A stretch of DNA of 64,000 bases from positions 29,007 to 93,006 of the forward strand of contig ML986675.1 in assembly GCA_010094045.1 (NCBI GenBank), read 5' to 3'. Under the pieces are notes generated by a model. It was not told the DNA's origin. It saw only the letters and a list, made by a program, of their open reading frames with translations, and ran no database searches. This document shows, one piece after another, positions 25,715 to 36,886 of the stretch (position 1 is its first letter; each line of letters starts with the position of its first letter). The position numbers and the translations under genes were made by a program. Source of the stretch: Lojkania enalia. Lineage: Eukaryota; Ascomycota; Dothideomycetes; Pleosporales.

Positions 25715-27428
25715 TTAAGCGCTTTCATCTTCTCCCTTCCCATTACTAACCGAAAATTCCACCCTATCAATTCGTTTACCTGTCGCCCTCATCTTAACTA
25801 TTGGATCCATTCCTGTCTTCGGCACTGATACTCCGAACGCCAAAGTCTCATGCTTTGTTCTTGGGAAAAGCTGTGACTTCCCTCTAAGAAGTGGCACTTC
25901 AATTTCATATATATATAACAAATACGCGACGTAATTTAGCACTTGCCTAGCCGCATACTTCTTCCCAGGGCATAACCATGCTCCACCGCCAAACGGCCGA
26001 TACGCCGTGTGGGATGCAAGAGTCTTGTTTCTGACGAATCGCATTGGATCAAATGTGTCGTGGTTGGCACCCCAGATGTTTTCTGAATGCCCAAGCTGTC
26101 GTAGTGGAATCATAATTTGGTTTCCGGGCTCGAGAAGCTTGTCTTGCACGCGAGTGGGCGCTTCGATATAGCGTACAGTGTTAGAGGTTATATGCAAGCG
26201 TAGGACTTCGCGAAAAGAGGCGTCGAGAAGCGGGCAGTTTTCCGTAACAAATGTAGCGTCCATGACACCATTATTGAATGCAGGTGCAATCTCTTTTTGG
26301 ATCGCGGTCTTGAGGCTGGTGTCGAAGAGGATGTAGCAGAGAAGCCAGTAGGAGGTCGCATGCACATTTGCCAGCGCAGCGAGGAAAATGACACTTAATA
26401 GTGCTGCATTCGACCGCCTTTCCAAGCCTCCTGCGGTCTGTCCTTGTACAAGAGTTCGCACAAGCCACGACGCATCAGATGCTCCGTTTTCATGGATAGC
26501 TAACTCCTCGTCCATAAATTGCTCAAGAGCAAGCATACTCGCCTCATGGTCCCGTGCTACCCCTGGAATAATCCACTTCGGATACTGATATACAAGCGTC
26601 CACAAACCGTCAATGAACCCTTGGATGTGGGTTGGCAGGTTGGGCTGAATGACAAGAAGCTTAGTGCCGAAGAGCATTTTTGTAATTGGGATAGTGAGTG
26701 TGGATTCAAGGAGTCCGCGCAGAGGTAGGCCAACGGAATTGGCCGTTGCCACTGCGTCTTTCCTCGCGCACAAATTCGGCCATGAGCTTGTTTCCATGAC
26801 TGCCGGAAAGAATATATCCCACAGCTCCTCAGTTTTATCAACCGCCAACTGCCTCTTGTAGATCCAATGAATAAAATCTTTCATATTAAGGCCAGAAGCA
26901 GGATACGCAATAGTTTCGGGCTTGCTGCGGTCGAGATGGATCATAACATTATTCAACGCTGACACGTCGCTTTTCAGGACACCAAAACAGCATACGAAGA
27001 AGTCGAGGAAGCGATGGAACGAGAGAGTTGTAAGATTCCGAAATGCAGCTGTTATGTCTGGCGGCGAAGTTATGAAGTAATTTTTCACGCCAAGAAGTTG
27101 GATGGTGAAGGGTTCTTGGCTATGACGGGTCATGCGTCTAAAAAATATTAGGTAAAGTGGGGAATTTGAGGGAATGGAATAAGAAGAAGCATCATGCGTA
27201 CATTCCAGCATCGACTACGGCGGGAGCATTTAGGAAGAATGATAATGTGTGCCCAAGGATTGGTATCCAGTACGGAAGTTCTTTGACACGATCTGGGTAG
27301 AGTGCGGGAGTGATGTTGAATCTCCATACTCTCCAGGAAAGGAACGAAATGGAAAGTGAGGCGAAGATTATGATGTCCCATCGTGTGGAGTAGTGCTCAT
27401 AGAGGAGGGCAGACGTCTGGACAATCAT
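25715..27428 (-). CDS. Cytochrome P450 (P450-1), CYP7/CYP8-like type
   Basis: A haem-thiolate monooxygenase, probably anchored in the ER. Two exons, 27428-27202 and 27137-25715, joined across a 64-nt intron (GTACGC...TTTTTAG, phase 2), give 549 residues. Residues near the N-terminus form a membrane anchor (WDIIIFASLSISFLSWRVW). The K-helix ExxR is E386-R389 (REVLR). The haem loop FGGGAWLCPGK places the ligand at C465. The I-helix near 330-340 reads ALANVHATSYW and lacks the usual A/G-G-x-D-T-T acid-alcohol pair. Such helices occur in CYP7/CYP8-type enzymes, which may rearrange oxygenated substrates, so isomerase-like chemistry is possible. It is transcribed away from the MFS gene, with 786 bp between start codons. 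No premature stop is seen. The substrate is unknown. Confidence 0.92.
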
Positions 27429-28214
27429 GGTAGGACTTGGGACTATGTTCTAACGATGAGAAAGAAAAGGCTTTAGTCTATTCAAAGTCTGCATCCCGCA
27501 GTGCTATGAGCATCTTAAAGCGATACAGCAGTATTTAGATTACTTCATCGTAGGCCACTTAGAGTACGAAAGAGAACTAACCCCAGCTTTGCGTCCTCCG
27601 TTGCGATACCATAGCTCCATCGGTGATTAACGGGTACGCCCCGCGCGCTCAGATGAAAGAATGCCGAGGATGTTACACCGCATACAGTTCCAATAACCCG
27701 GGAAGACAGGAAGCAGCCCCCAAGTTATCAATGCTCACCTGCAGAGATCGAATACGAGGCTTATATGCAGCAGGGGGCACCCTGGCTTAGCGATCTCACC
27801 CGCATTCAAGCGCTTGGGCTGCAAGTTCTAACCTCTACCACTTAATGGGGGCGCGTGAATCACGGAAAACAAATAATGTGCACATACTGCTCTAACCTAT
27901 AACCTTTGATAGCCTGAAACATAGTTCCGGGGAATATGCCGGGATGACAGCTCATTGGGTCGGTATTCCATATTGGACGCCGTAGCTCGGCTACCCATCT
28001 TACCCCCAGCCCTAACCGTAATGCAGCTCTGAGGCCTATCGTATTGATGTTACTTGGACTAGTGCCGGACCTGGTCTTTCCTTCGGGAAAGACGAAAGAG
28101 TACGGTTGAGAACGACCAAAAATCTACAACATTCTAGGCGCCGTCTGTTGATCCGAAATTGTTCCTCTCACAGTCTTCTCACCAAATATTCTTAGTTGTC
28201 CTTCTAGTTCCACA
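27429..28214. promoter_or_regulatory. divergent promoter between P450-1 and the MFS pump
   Basis: The 786 bp between two divergent start codons must hold both promoters, which makes co-expression of the two genes likely. Base composition is balanced, unlike the AT-rich block. I see no open reading frame of note. The only clear structure is the hairpin at 28074-28093. No binding site can be assigned with confidence. Confidence 0.5.
28074..28093 (+). promoter_or_regulatory. perfect 8-bp hairpin with a cUUCGg tetraloop
   Basis: GTCTTTCC, TTCG, GGAAAGAC: an exact 8-bp stem closed by C-G around UUCG, the most stable RNA tetraloop class. It starts 141 nt upstream of the MFS start codon, so it may lie in the 5' leader of that transcript or in the promoter. 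A role is inference only. Confidence 0.5.
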
Positions 28215-30193
28215 ATGGATGCCAGCCTCAAGCCTCAACCGTCGCTCGCAAGCTTTGCCTCTACATCTAAATCTACATCGATCGTAGAGCTACAATCGAC
28301 TACAGAACTACAATCATTTCAAGAGTCTAAGCAAGCCGCAGACTCAAACTCAAAAAATTATGTGACGGGATGGCGTCTCCGGCTCCTCACGGGCGCTCTT
28401 ATGCTCGGTATGTTCCTCGTTGGCGTCGACAGCAGCATTATTGGCGTGGTGACTCCAAAGATTACAACGTCTTTCCACGCTATGGACGACATAGCTTGGT
28501 ATGGATCAGGGTATATGCTTCCGCATACTGTACTACAGCCAACATTTGGGAGCTTTTACAAAATGTTTGATGTAAAGAGCGTTTATTTGGCTAGTATTGC
28601 GATTTTTGAGAGTAGGTACACGGTCCTAGTTTTGCCATAGACACCATGGTGATTTTTGAGTGCACAGGAGAGATTGGGAAGCCTTGATAAGAGTGCTAAC
28701 AAAATGTCAAGTTGGATCATGTCTCTGCGCAGCGGCTCCAAATTCGACTTCCTTCATCATCGGGCGCGTGATCGCTGGATGCGGTGCTGCTGGGATTCTC
28801 CAGGGAACATTAAGCATCGTAGGCTATTCCGTTCCACGAAAAAAGGTACCGCTATATTATGGCTATGTACTTAGCGTGCAGGGTGTAAGTGCTTGCTCGG
28901 CACCTATTTTCGGGGGTATATTCGCAGACAGCGCCAATTGGCGGTGGTGTTTCTGGATGTACGTCTGTAACTCTACTAGACTTAGACTCAAGACTGATAA
29001 TTGGTGCAGTAACTTGCCACTAGGAGGCATCGCACTCATCGTAGTCCCATGGCTTATTCACAGTCAACCATTCATCGAGACGCTACGATCGCTACCGTTT
29101 CTAACGCGCTTGAGACGTGTAGATTGGCTTGGGACTCTCTTCTTTATGAGCAGCTTTATATGCCTCTTCCTCGCATTGCAATGGGCTGGCCAGACGAAAC
29201 CGTGGAAGTCTTCAGAGGTAATCGGGCTCTTTGTTGGCTTTGTGCTTCTTCTCTCCATTTTCGCTGTGATACAGCGGTACATGGGCGAAGAGTCTTTGAT
29301 ACCGCTCCGAATTCTCAAGAATCGAACAATTCTTTTAGGCTCGATATACCTCGTTCTTCTTGGTTTGCAGATGGCTATTGTAAGTCATCTCTATGGACCG
29401 GATTTCCGATTCGAATCCCGAAAGTTAACGCTTTTTAAAGTATCTTTACTACGTCCCTATATACTTCCAAGCCGTACGGGGTACCTCAGCCACGAATTCA
29501 GGTGTCCGAATGATTGCCATGGATGCCGCCCGTATCTTATTTATTATTATTTCTGGCGGACTAGTCACCAAATTCGGACACTACATGCCATATATGGCTG
29601 CTGGGACAGTGATTAACGCAATCGGCGCGGGCCTTATGGTCACTCTTAACACCTCTACTACTACGGCCCTATCAACGACCTTCCTATTAATCGTTGGCAC
29701 AGGGGCGGGTATTGGCGGTAACCAACCTTTCACTGCAGTCCAGGCAGTACTTTACGAAGACGATCTGCCTGTTGGGAACGGACTGAGTGTTTTTGGGCTG
29801 CAGTTAGGTACAAGTCTGGCTTTCGCTATTGGCCAGACAGCTTTCCTGACGAAGATCTTCCACACGCTAGAACGTAATATCCTTACGGTAGGTATACCTC
29901 GCGACAAGATTATCGCAGCGGGAGCATCACATTTGGATCAATTAGCGAGCAATCTAGAGGTGCTCGGGGTGCTGCGAAAAGCGTATGCATGGGGAATTCG
30001 GGATACAATGATCGTTGCTTTGGTGGCGATCTGTTTGGCTAATTTATGTTGTTTGGGTATGGACTGGGTGAAATTGGGAGATAGGGAGACCAGCGAAATG
30101 GGCGAGGGAGAACCAGGCATCCATGGAATGAGTGTAGAGTCTGTATCTGCGCCTGTAACGAGTGTTGAGGGCTCTATGAAAGCGCTGGCGTGA
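28215..30193 (+). CDS. MFS drug/toxin efflux pump, DHA2 (14-TMS) family
   Basis: A proton-driven exporter of the plasma membrane or vesicles, of the kind often found beside secondary-metabolite genes. Four exons (28215-28611, 28712-28958, 29010-29379, 29441-30193) with introns of 100, 51 and 61 nt keep phase and give 588 residues. The junctions restore family sequence: IFE|IGSCLCAAAPNS, WCFW|INLPLGG and LQMAI|YLYYVPIYFQ. The N-terminal 50 residues are Ser/Thr/Gln-rich and cytosolic. Motif C-like GVSACSAPIFGGIFAD and the NLPLGG loop are typical of DHA2 antiporters. The second half (FLLIVGTGAGIGGNQPF) also fits. No disabling mutation is seen. The natural substrate is unknown; the neighbouring P450s suggest an oxidised lipophilic compound. 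Confidence 0.93.
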
Positions 30194-30720
30194 TGCACGC
30201 CTCCAATAGTTAGCTAGCCGAATAATGAAGCCATGATTCTTGCGCGGGAATTTAGAATCATACCATGATTAGGGCACAAGTCCCGATTCGCAATAGCGTC
30301 GGGAAGGATTTTAGCACTGTACTGTATTGTCTAACACGCGTACTTGTGGGAACGGTATCCAGCCAACCAAATGCAGGAATGACCAAACTGGAGGTTCCTA
30401 GGCCAAGGCGCCACTCGCCTCGGACACAGATACCAATACGAATGCTGACCACCTGCTCTAGTTCCAACACCGACATGCATTCAGTAGTGCCGGGGCTTTC
30501 CGCTGGAGTGTAACAGGCGTTCGCCATGCGGCGGGCTTCGGTTCAGGTTCTGCCCTGTGTCGGAGATGGGGATGAATAAGAGGTTGTCTCTACCTCCTTT
30601 CAAATGCCGTCGATCCGCTACATCTGTTCGAGGTGAAATTTCTAGTTATTAATTCCAGAGTCGTGAGTTAGCCATTCACGATCATTTCTTCACTCTCCTT
30701 GCCTTGCTACCACCACCATC
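30194..30720. other. intergenic, 527 bp
   Basis: It holds the 3' end of the MFS gene and the promoter of the SAT4-type gene. Small open frames on both strands (30,258-30,527) look like chance. I see no repeat or RNA gene. Confidence 0.5.
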
Positions 30721-32062
30721 ATGTCCGCCATGGCCTCCCCCTATAGTGGTCAGCCTCGCATCTCCCCTCCAATCGTTAAGCAACATGTCTTCATTGTAAG
30801 TTCCACCGCCTTCTGCCCTGAAATGTGTCCTTTAGACCCTTTATTAAGCCTCATAGGCCGTGGTCTGGACCGGCACATCAATCGCCACCATCGCCCTCGC
30901 CTTCCGCTATTACGTCCGCCTTAAAACATTTCGACGTCTTCTCCCAGACGATTATTTGACGGGCTTTGCATGGATTGTGCTCCTTGCCACAGCCATTCTC
31001 TGGCAAATCATCGTGCCAGACCTGTACGAACTAATGGAAGTCACGGCTGCCGTGCGCATGCCGAGCGTGAACTTCATTGCCAACGCAGAGCGATACATGA
31101 AAGGCTCCCTCGCCGTTCTGTTTCTCTTCTATGTCGGCTTGTGGACGATTAAAATGAGCTTCCTGGTGTTCTTCTACAGATTAGGAGAACAGGTCACGTA
31201 TTATCGCGTGAGCTGGTGGATTGTGACAGTCGTTACTGTCGCATCCGGCGCTGTGTGCATTGGGACCATCCAGTACCACTGTTTGGCTGAGCCGCTTGTA
31301 AAAGTTGCGGTTAAGTGTTTGAGTGGCTCCGCGATTGAGTTTCAGAATATCACACTGAAGGTGAATTGTGCACTAGATGTTTTTACCGATGCGTTGAGTA
31401 TGCGCCTCCTCACTTCTTGGACATTCATGAATTGATTTGACCAATCGGAGTAGTTATGCTTTTGCCAATCTCCATTCTTTGGAACGTCCGAATTAGCTTA
31501 GCGCGCCGGTTTGCTCTGGGTGGCGTCTTCTCACTCGTTATTATCACTATGGTCATTGCAATTGTTCGCGTCACCGTCACCACGAATAACAACAACGTGA
31601 GCCAGAGCAACAAACAAGTGGAGTCAACATGGCTATATACTTGGCATTTCGTCGAATCGTCAGTGGGTAGGTTTCGGATCTTCTGCAGTTCTCTCACATT
31701 TGCTAACAGCAATAGCAATCATCGTCGCCTGTCTTGCCTCTTTCCGTGCCCTGTTCGCCAACAAAGGTCGCGCCCGAGAAGTGGAGGAGGCTGTTGAGCA
31801 AGATCGTAGAAAGAATAACCGTGGAGGTCCTAACCTGCGCATCATCAAGGCCCGCGCGAAGCATTTCCAAGACTCGCTATTTAGCACGGTAAAGGGTTCG
31901 GACGAGACCGGGATGAGCAGCATCACCGAGCGCGCATTGCGTAGTGACAGCTGTGAGAGCAATACTATGTACACTATGGACAGCTTTCACACAGGTGATG
32001 TCCCGGCGCTGAATGTGCATGGATTGGTTGTGGTAACCGAGCCAGAGAAAACAAGGGCCTGA
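30721..32062 (+). CDS. SAT4-type integral membrane protein (fungal rhodopsin-like domain)
   Basis: A seven-helix membrane protein of the large fungal SAT4/Pth11-like group. Members are of largely unknown function, some are receptors and some sit in metabolite clusters. Exons 30721-30795, 30857-31397, 31451-31666 and 31716-32062 (introns 61, 53 and 49 nt) give 392 residues in phase. The family signature is visible: R-YYVRLKTFRRLLPDDYLTG after helix 1, a long first loop, MKGSLAVLFLFYVGLWTIKM, a CIGTIQYHC cysteine pair, then ALDVFTDALIVMLLPISILW. The last 80 or so residues form a charged cytosolic tail (EEAVEQDRRKNN). It lies between the pump and P450-2, in the same direction. No retinal lysine can be assigned. 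Confidence 0.88.
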
Positions 32063-33569
32063 TTACCGGCAGGGGTCGTGGGTGCTTGCAAATTGCGAAT
32101 TGTTGTTGGATAGAGGAGTCGCGTATACCTGATCAGTGCAGGGTAGGGAATAATGTTGGTCTGTCTTAGAGTACTCTATCTATAATGCAAATTCCCTACT
32201 TTTGGCCTATAGGCAGCAGATTAAACCCGATAACTTTCAGCTCTTTGTATTACAACTCCCCTAAATCTTGCTCAGGTTATTCTCAAGGTTTTTGCCTATT
32301 ACTCTCCTAACCTTGCAATAGAGCTTTACCCACCATAGGAACTTGTCAACGTATGATAGCAGACCAGAATGTGTCTCCGGTCATGGGGCAAACTGAAATC
32401 CCTTTCTGAGACGCCACGCGGCCAAAGCTTCCTGCAGGCCGTAGGGCGTAAGGCACGCGGGGTCCAGGGATGCATGCAGGTTCGCGGGCCATTCCTCCAC
32501 GGCGACGTGCCCACACGGCCCCTTCAACCCTAAGAAGTGTTTCACGCCACAACGAAGCGAGAGGTTTCATGCTCTTTTTTTTTTTGCCAAATCATTTCGG
32601 TCCCCGAAAAACGGCGCCATGGCGTTCAACCCTCCATAGTCAGTGGGGTAAATACTAGGTATTAGGCGGACTACGTCTTCCAAAAAAAATGTCGTTTTGC
32701 TCCGCTACGCACACCAATTCACCACTTTTCGCGCAGAGGCACATTCTACCAATCGTCGCACCAATCATCCGTCAAGTTTCGAAATGACCCGCCCTGGCAG
32801 CAACATCTCGCTCATCACGAGCGACACACCGTCAATGGTTGGGTTGGAGCGGGCTGTTTTTGGCCTTTCTAGTGTGTGGCTCATTGCGAGCACATTTTCA
32901 GGGTTCAAGTCAGACTGGATGAACGGTCAGTACGGCAGTCAGTCACGGAGGCGATTGGCTAAAGTTGACTTGGGCAGGCATGTGCGCATTCCTCTTAGCA
33001 GCAATCTGGCTAAGGCGGAGAAGAGAAAAGGTTATTGAGCTGTGAGGAGCAGAATCCTGGTAGACTGTGCCGCAAGCGGTAGTTGGGAGGCGTCGCTTGG
33101 GGGCTTAGGGGCTTCGCGGGCTATGGGTAGCGCCACATGCAGTATGAAACGCCAGCGAAGTATCTGGACACAATCAGGGGATAGATAGCTACTCGCAAAT
33201 GAAAGTGTTTAACTGGGGCACAGGTTTCCAATGCCGTGGGTGACTTTGGTGAGATCTATCGGTGCTCGAGCCCGAAGCTGCGCAGGACACGACCCCACAA
33301 ATCTTTCGACATCTCCTACAGTACATACAGATGCGCTAACCCAACAGGATGGAAGCGAGGGCAAGGAATGATACCAATAGCTTGGCGTGCGGCGTATGTA
33401 CCTACGCGCCCGGCGATTATTGTGCATTCGTATACGCCGTCTATTTACTTTTATTTGCCTTGCGAAAGTAAACATCCGACGTCGTCGCCTTACACAGCCC
33501 GCACTCTTGACACATGCTCTCCTTCACACTCCCCCTCCTCTCTGCCGCTCTCCTCTTCCCCACGGCACT
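32063..33569. other. intergenic, 1.5 kb, upstream of P450-2
   Basis: No gene can be supported. A 113-codon open frame at 32697-33038 and others on both strands lack motifs and good start context. There is a T-run at about 32,573-32,585. Just before P450-2 (33,520-33,560) is a strongly pyrimidine-rich leader (CTCCCCCTCCTCTC), a common feature of fungal promoters near the transcription start. Confidence 0.5.
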
Positions 33570-35355
33570 ATGATCGCCACTGTCCTGCTGACGTTCTTGA
33601 CCCTCCCGGCCCTGCTCTTTGTCTGGTCGGCGCTGTCGCTCCGAACCAACAAGGCAAAGGCAGAGACGACGGGCCTGCCGCTGCTCGTGCGATGGATTGC
33701 GCCCACGAACCCTCTTTGGATGATGGTTGGCAGTTCTATCGTGCTCAAATGTCGCTCCCTAAACATTGGCACAAAGCACTTTCGCCGCTTCTACGTCTTT
33801 GGATGGGAGGCCAACGAGCGGCACATCGTGCACCAAGAGCTAGGTCCTGCCTTCATGCTGGTCTCGCCTGGAGGCAATTGGCTCTGCGTCAGCGATGCGT
33901 CCGTCTTCACCGATGTCATTCACCGCCGCACTGACTTCCGTCGCAATATGGAGCAGTTCGCGGTCCTCAATGTTTACGGCAAGAACCTATCCACGACTGA
34001 TGACGAGGAATGGCAGAAACACCGTAAAGTCACCGCCATCACCTTCACAGAGAAGAACAACGAGCTAGTATGGCAGCAGTCGTTATTGCAGGCACGGGGC
34101 ATGCTCGAATACTGGCTCGAGCACCAGCCTATCAATACCATCGCCGATGACACCAAAGTCTTTACTCTCAATGTCCTGGCCGCTGCCATCTTCAACAAGT
34201 CGTATCCTTTCGAAGGTGCAACCGAGTCCAAAGCACATCTTAATACCCAAGACGACTCCTACCAGTACAGAGACTCGCTCGGCAAAATATTGGCCAACAT
34301 CATTCCAATTTTCATATGTGGTGAACACGGCTTGAAAGCTTGGTGGACACCAAAATCCTGGAAGTCAGCCGGAACAGCCATTGCTACATTTCGTTCCTAC
34401 GTTACAGGTTTAATCAACGAGGAGCGGGACTACATGAACCGGGGAGTCCAGAAGAATCAGCATCTCGTCGCTGCGCTTGTTCGAGCCTGCGAAAGCGAAA
34501 AGACTGAGGATGAAAAATCCGTGTCGAGCAAAAGGAACATGACACTTACAGAGGAGGAAATCATCAGTAATTTGTTCGTTTACGCTTTCGCCGGAAACGA
34601 CACCACAGCGATATCGCTGAACCATCTGCTTGTCGACCTTGCCGCCTCCCCCGAGACACAAGATTGGATTGCAGAGGAGATCCGTTATTACTTACCCGAA
34701 GATGACACGTCAGAGTGGGCCTACAAAACTTTTCCCAAACTGAAGCGATGCCTCGCTGTTGTGGTATGAAAATCCAAAGAGCCACATACTGTCCTACAAA
34801 TACTTATAATTCTACTAGATGGAGTCGCTCCGCATCAACCATCCGCTTGGACAGCTTGTGAAGCAGACCGGCAATTTCTCACAGACAATTAGAGTTGGAT
34901 CGCGCAACATCACGATTCCTCCAGGAACCGCAGTCCACCTGAGCTTGGCAGCAATGCATACGCACCCCCAATACTGGGGTGAGAATTCTCTCAAGTGGAA
35001 CCCCAACCGCTTCATCTCTATCCCTAGTGGAGCGGAGATGTCCTTCGAGAACGAAATATTAGCATCAGATACACAAGAACACTTCCTTCCCTGGGCAACT
35101 GGGCAGCGTGTGTGTCCGGGAAAGAAGTTCTCACAGGTTGAGCTTGTGGCAACATTAGCATTCATCTTTCGTAACTACACGGTGCAGCCAGAGCCACAGA
35201 ACGGAGAGACTATGGAACAGGCTCGTAAGCGAATCTTTGATACCAGTTTAGAGATTGAACACGAGGGCAAGATTCTCCATGAGATGAGGCATCCGGAGAC
35301 TATAGCTCTTACTTGGCGCAAGCGTGAATCAGCATTTGGGAACAAGGGAATCTAA
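33570..35355 (+). CDS. Cytochrome P450 (P450-2)
   Basis: A microsomal-type haem monooxygenase. Exons 33570-34763 and 34819-35355, with a 55-nt phase-0 intron (GTATGA...CTACTAG), give 576 residues. I chose the ATG at 33570 because it opens directly into a hydrophobic anchor (MIATVLLTFLTLPALLFVW); the open frame upstream has no such sense. The I-helix is AGNDTT at 341-346. The K-helix ExxR is E400-R403 and falls exactly at the exon junction (LAVV|MESLR). The haem loop FLPWATGQRVCPGKKF has its ligand at C497. Every canonical P450 element is present, so it should be active. It is tandem to P450-3, same strand, 1.5 kb apart. The substrate is unknown. Confidence 0.93.
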
Positions 35356-36886
35356 CTCCGAATAGTGTATCTAGTGGTGAGCTTTGAAAGACATCCGAGA
35401 CAGAATTCGGTAATATTAGTTTCAGTTAATATAAAATTTCAAAATCCTGGACTTGGGAGGTATCTTCCGTCACATGACTCGCTTCTTATTGCACGTGACT
35501 TTAGACATGGCTAATCTCCGCGCTCTGAAACATGAACGAATATTATCTCTTGGCATTCCCTTCCTTACCTTGATCATATGATGTGCGCAAATGCGTGCGT
35601 TCATTCCCGTACCGAATCCTTTCCGCCCCCGGCCTAGTCCACCTGCTAGGGCACGTGAGCGTTCTGTTCTCATGTTCACAGCTTTCTAAGAAACTTAGCC
35701 CCGGGGCTTATCCGTGTAGCCCCCGCATTTCCAAGGCTACCTCGTAGATCCACCCCGGATAGCATTCCACCTTGGAGGCTTGACTTGGGCGTTTGCTGAC
35801 CACCCACTGAACATCGCACTGAGCGTCTTCCCGCTCTGGTTTGCAAATATCGGCTAAGGCGATGCACGTCGGGCCAAGATACGCGCTATAGCTGCAGTGC
35901 AGAAGGCGGTTCGCTTCCGAAAACCAGGCTAACGAAGTTATGCCTAGCTATCTCGTTTCTAGGCTACTCGAAACGTACTTGGTCTGGCGCTTAGTAGATA
36001 CTCGCTTATAGTCTACCCATCCTTTAAGGTAGGATTCTGCCCCTGCGCCCTTGCCGTGCAATTGCAGCATCCGAAGCTACACTAGAAGTAACTACACCAG
36101 TATATTGACTCGGCACCGGAGACGTGCATACATGAAACCACCCATTCGGCGACTTTGACATACACCCTTCCTCGATCGGTCCAATGTGAGAACGGAGATT
36201 GGAAGCAAGCCAAAGATAACGGCACACCGGCCGTGAAACATCCATACTCTAGAGTACGGCTAAGCCACATTTCAAACGATCGTAGTCCCGTCCAACAATT
36301 CCGTTGAGGGAAAAACGCCTACGTGCGAGATAGGCATGGTTCACCGGCGTATACTGAACCACGGGCCGCGATATCCATCCTCACTAAACCTTGCATTGTC
36401 TTCCGGATTAGTAGATAGGCTTTCACCTACGCTGCTTAGGACTTGTAGTAACAATTCCCTTTGCGTCTACATGCAGCTAGAAGCACGACTACACAGGGGG
36501 GTTGGCTACGCCTATTCCTCTTGCTCCGTATTTTCAAAGAGTAACATTCTCCATGGCGGCCTAGACGCACTCGAATGGCGTAGGCAAGGCGATATTCGGT
36601 CTCCGAAAACGATATGAATTCAATATCACGAATCCAATCCTTCCGATGTGCCTCATTGCTCGTGGGGTGAGCTGAAACAAGATGAAGCTAGATTTGGGAA
36701 GTGGTAAGAGTGGGAGCAATTGGAACCATTCATGGATCTATAGAATAAGGCCTACGCCGAAATAGATGAAGACCTTCATCCTCCGTCTCACTTCGTTTCG
36801 AAATCATTCGTTGCCTAGGAATTCCTCGCTGCACTAGCTATAGCACTTCAGTTTAACCATAGCCATTCAAGTTACAGGCTATCACA
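35356..36886. other. intergenic, 1.5 kb, between P450-2 and P450-3
   Basis: No gene is supported. Small frames (35,470-36,617) lack motifs. Two CACGTGA-type boxes are present (35,493 and 35,652 areas). A sequence near 35,995-36,020 (ACTCGCTTATAGTCTACCC) resembles the pogo TIRs of the left block and may be a solo relic. Confidence 0.4.

Noticed and set aside
26188..26861. Overlapping frames on both strands inside P450-1
   Set aside because: Shadows of the P450-1 coding exon.
32697..33038. 113-codon frame between the SAT4-type gene and P450-2
   Set aside because: No motif, no clear start and no splice structure; likely chance.
33387..33569. N-terminal extension of P450-2
   Set aside because: Arg/Leu-rich text without ATG support before the typical anchor at 33570. 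It is the pyrimidine-rich leader read in frame.
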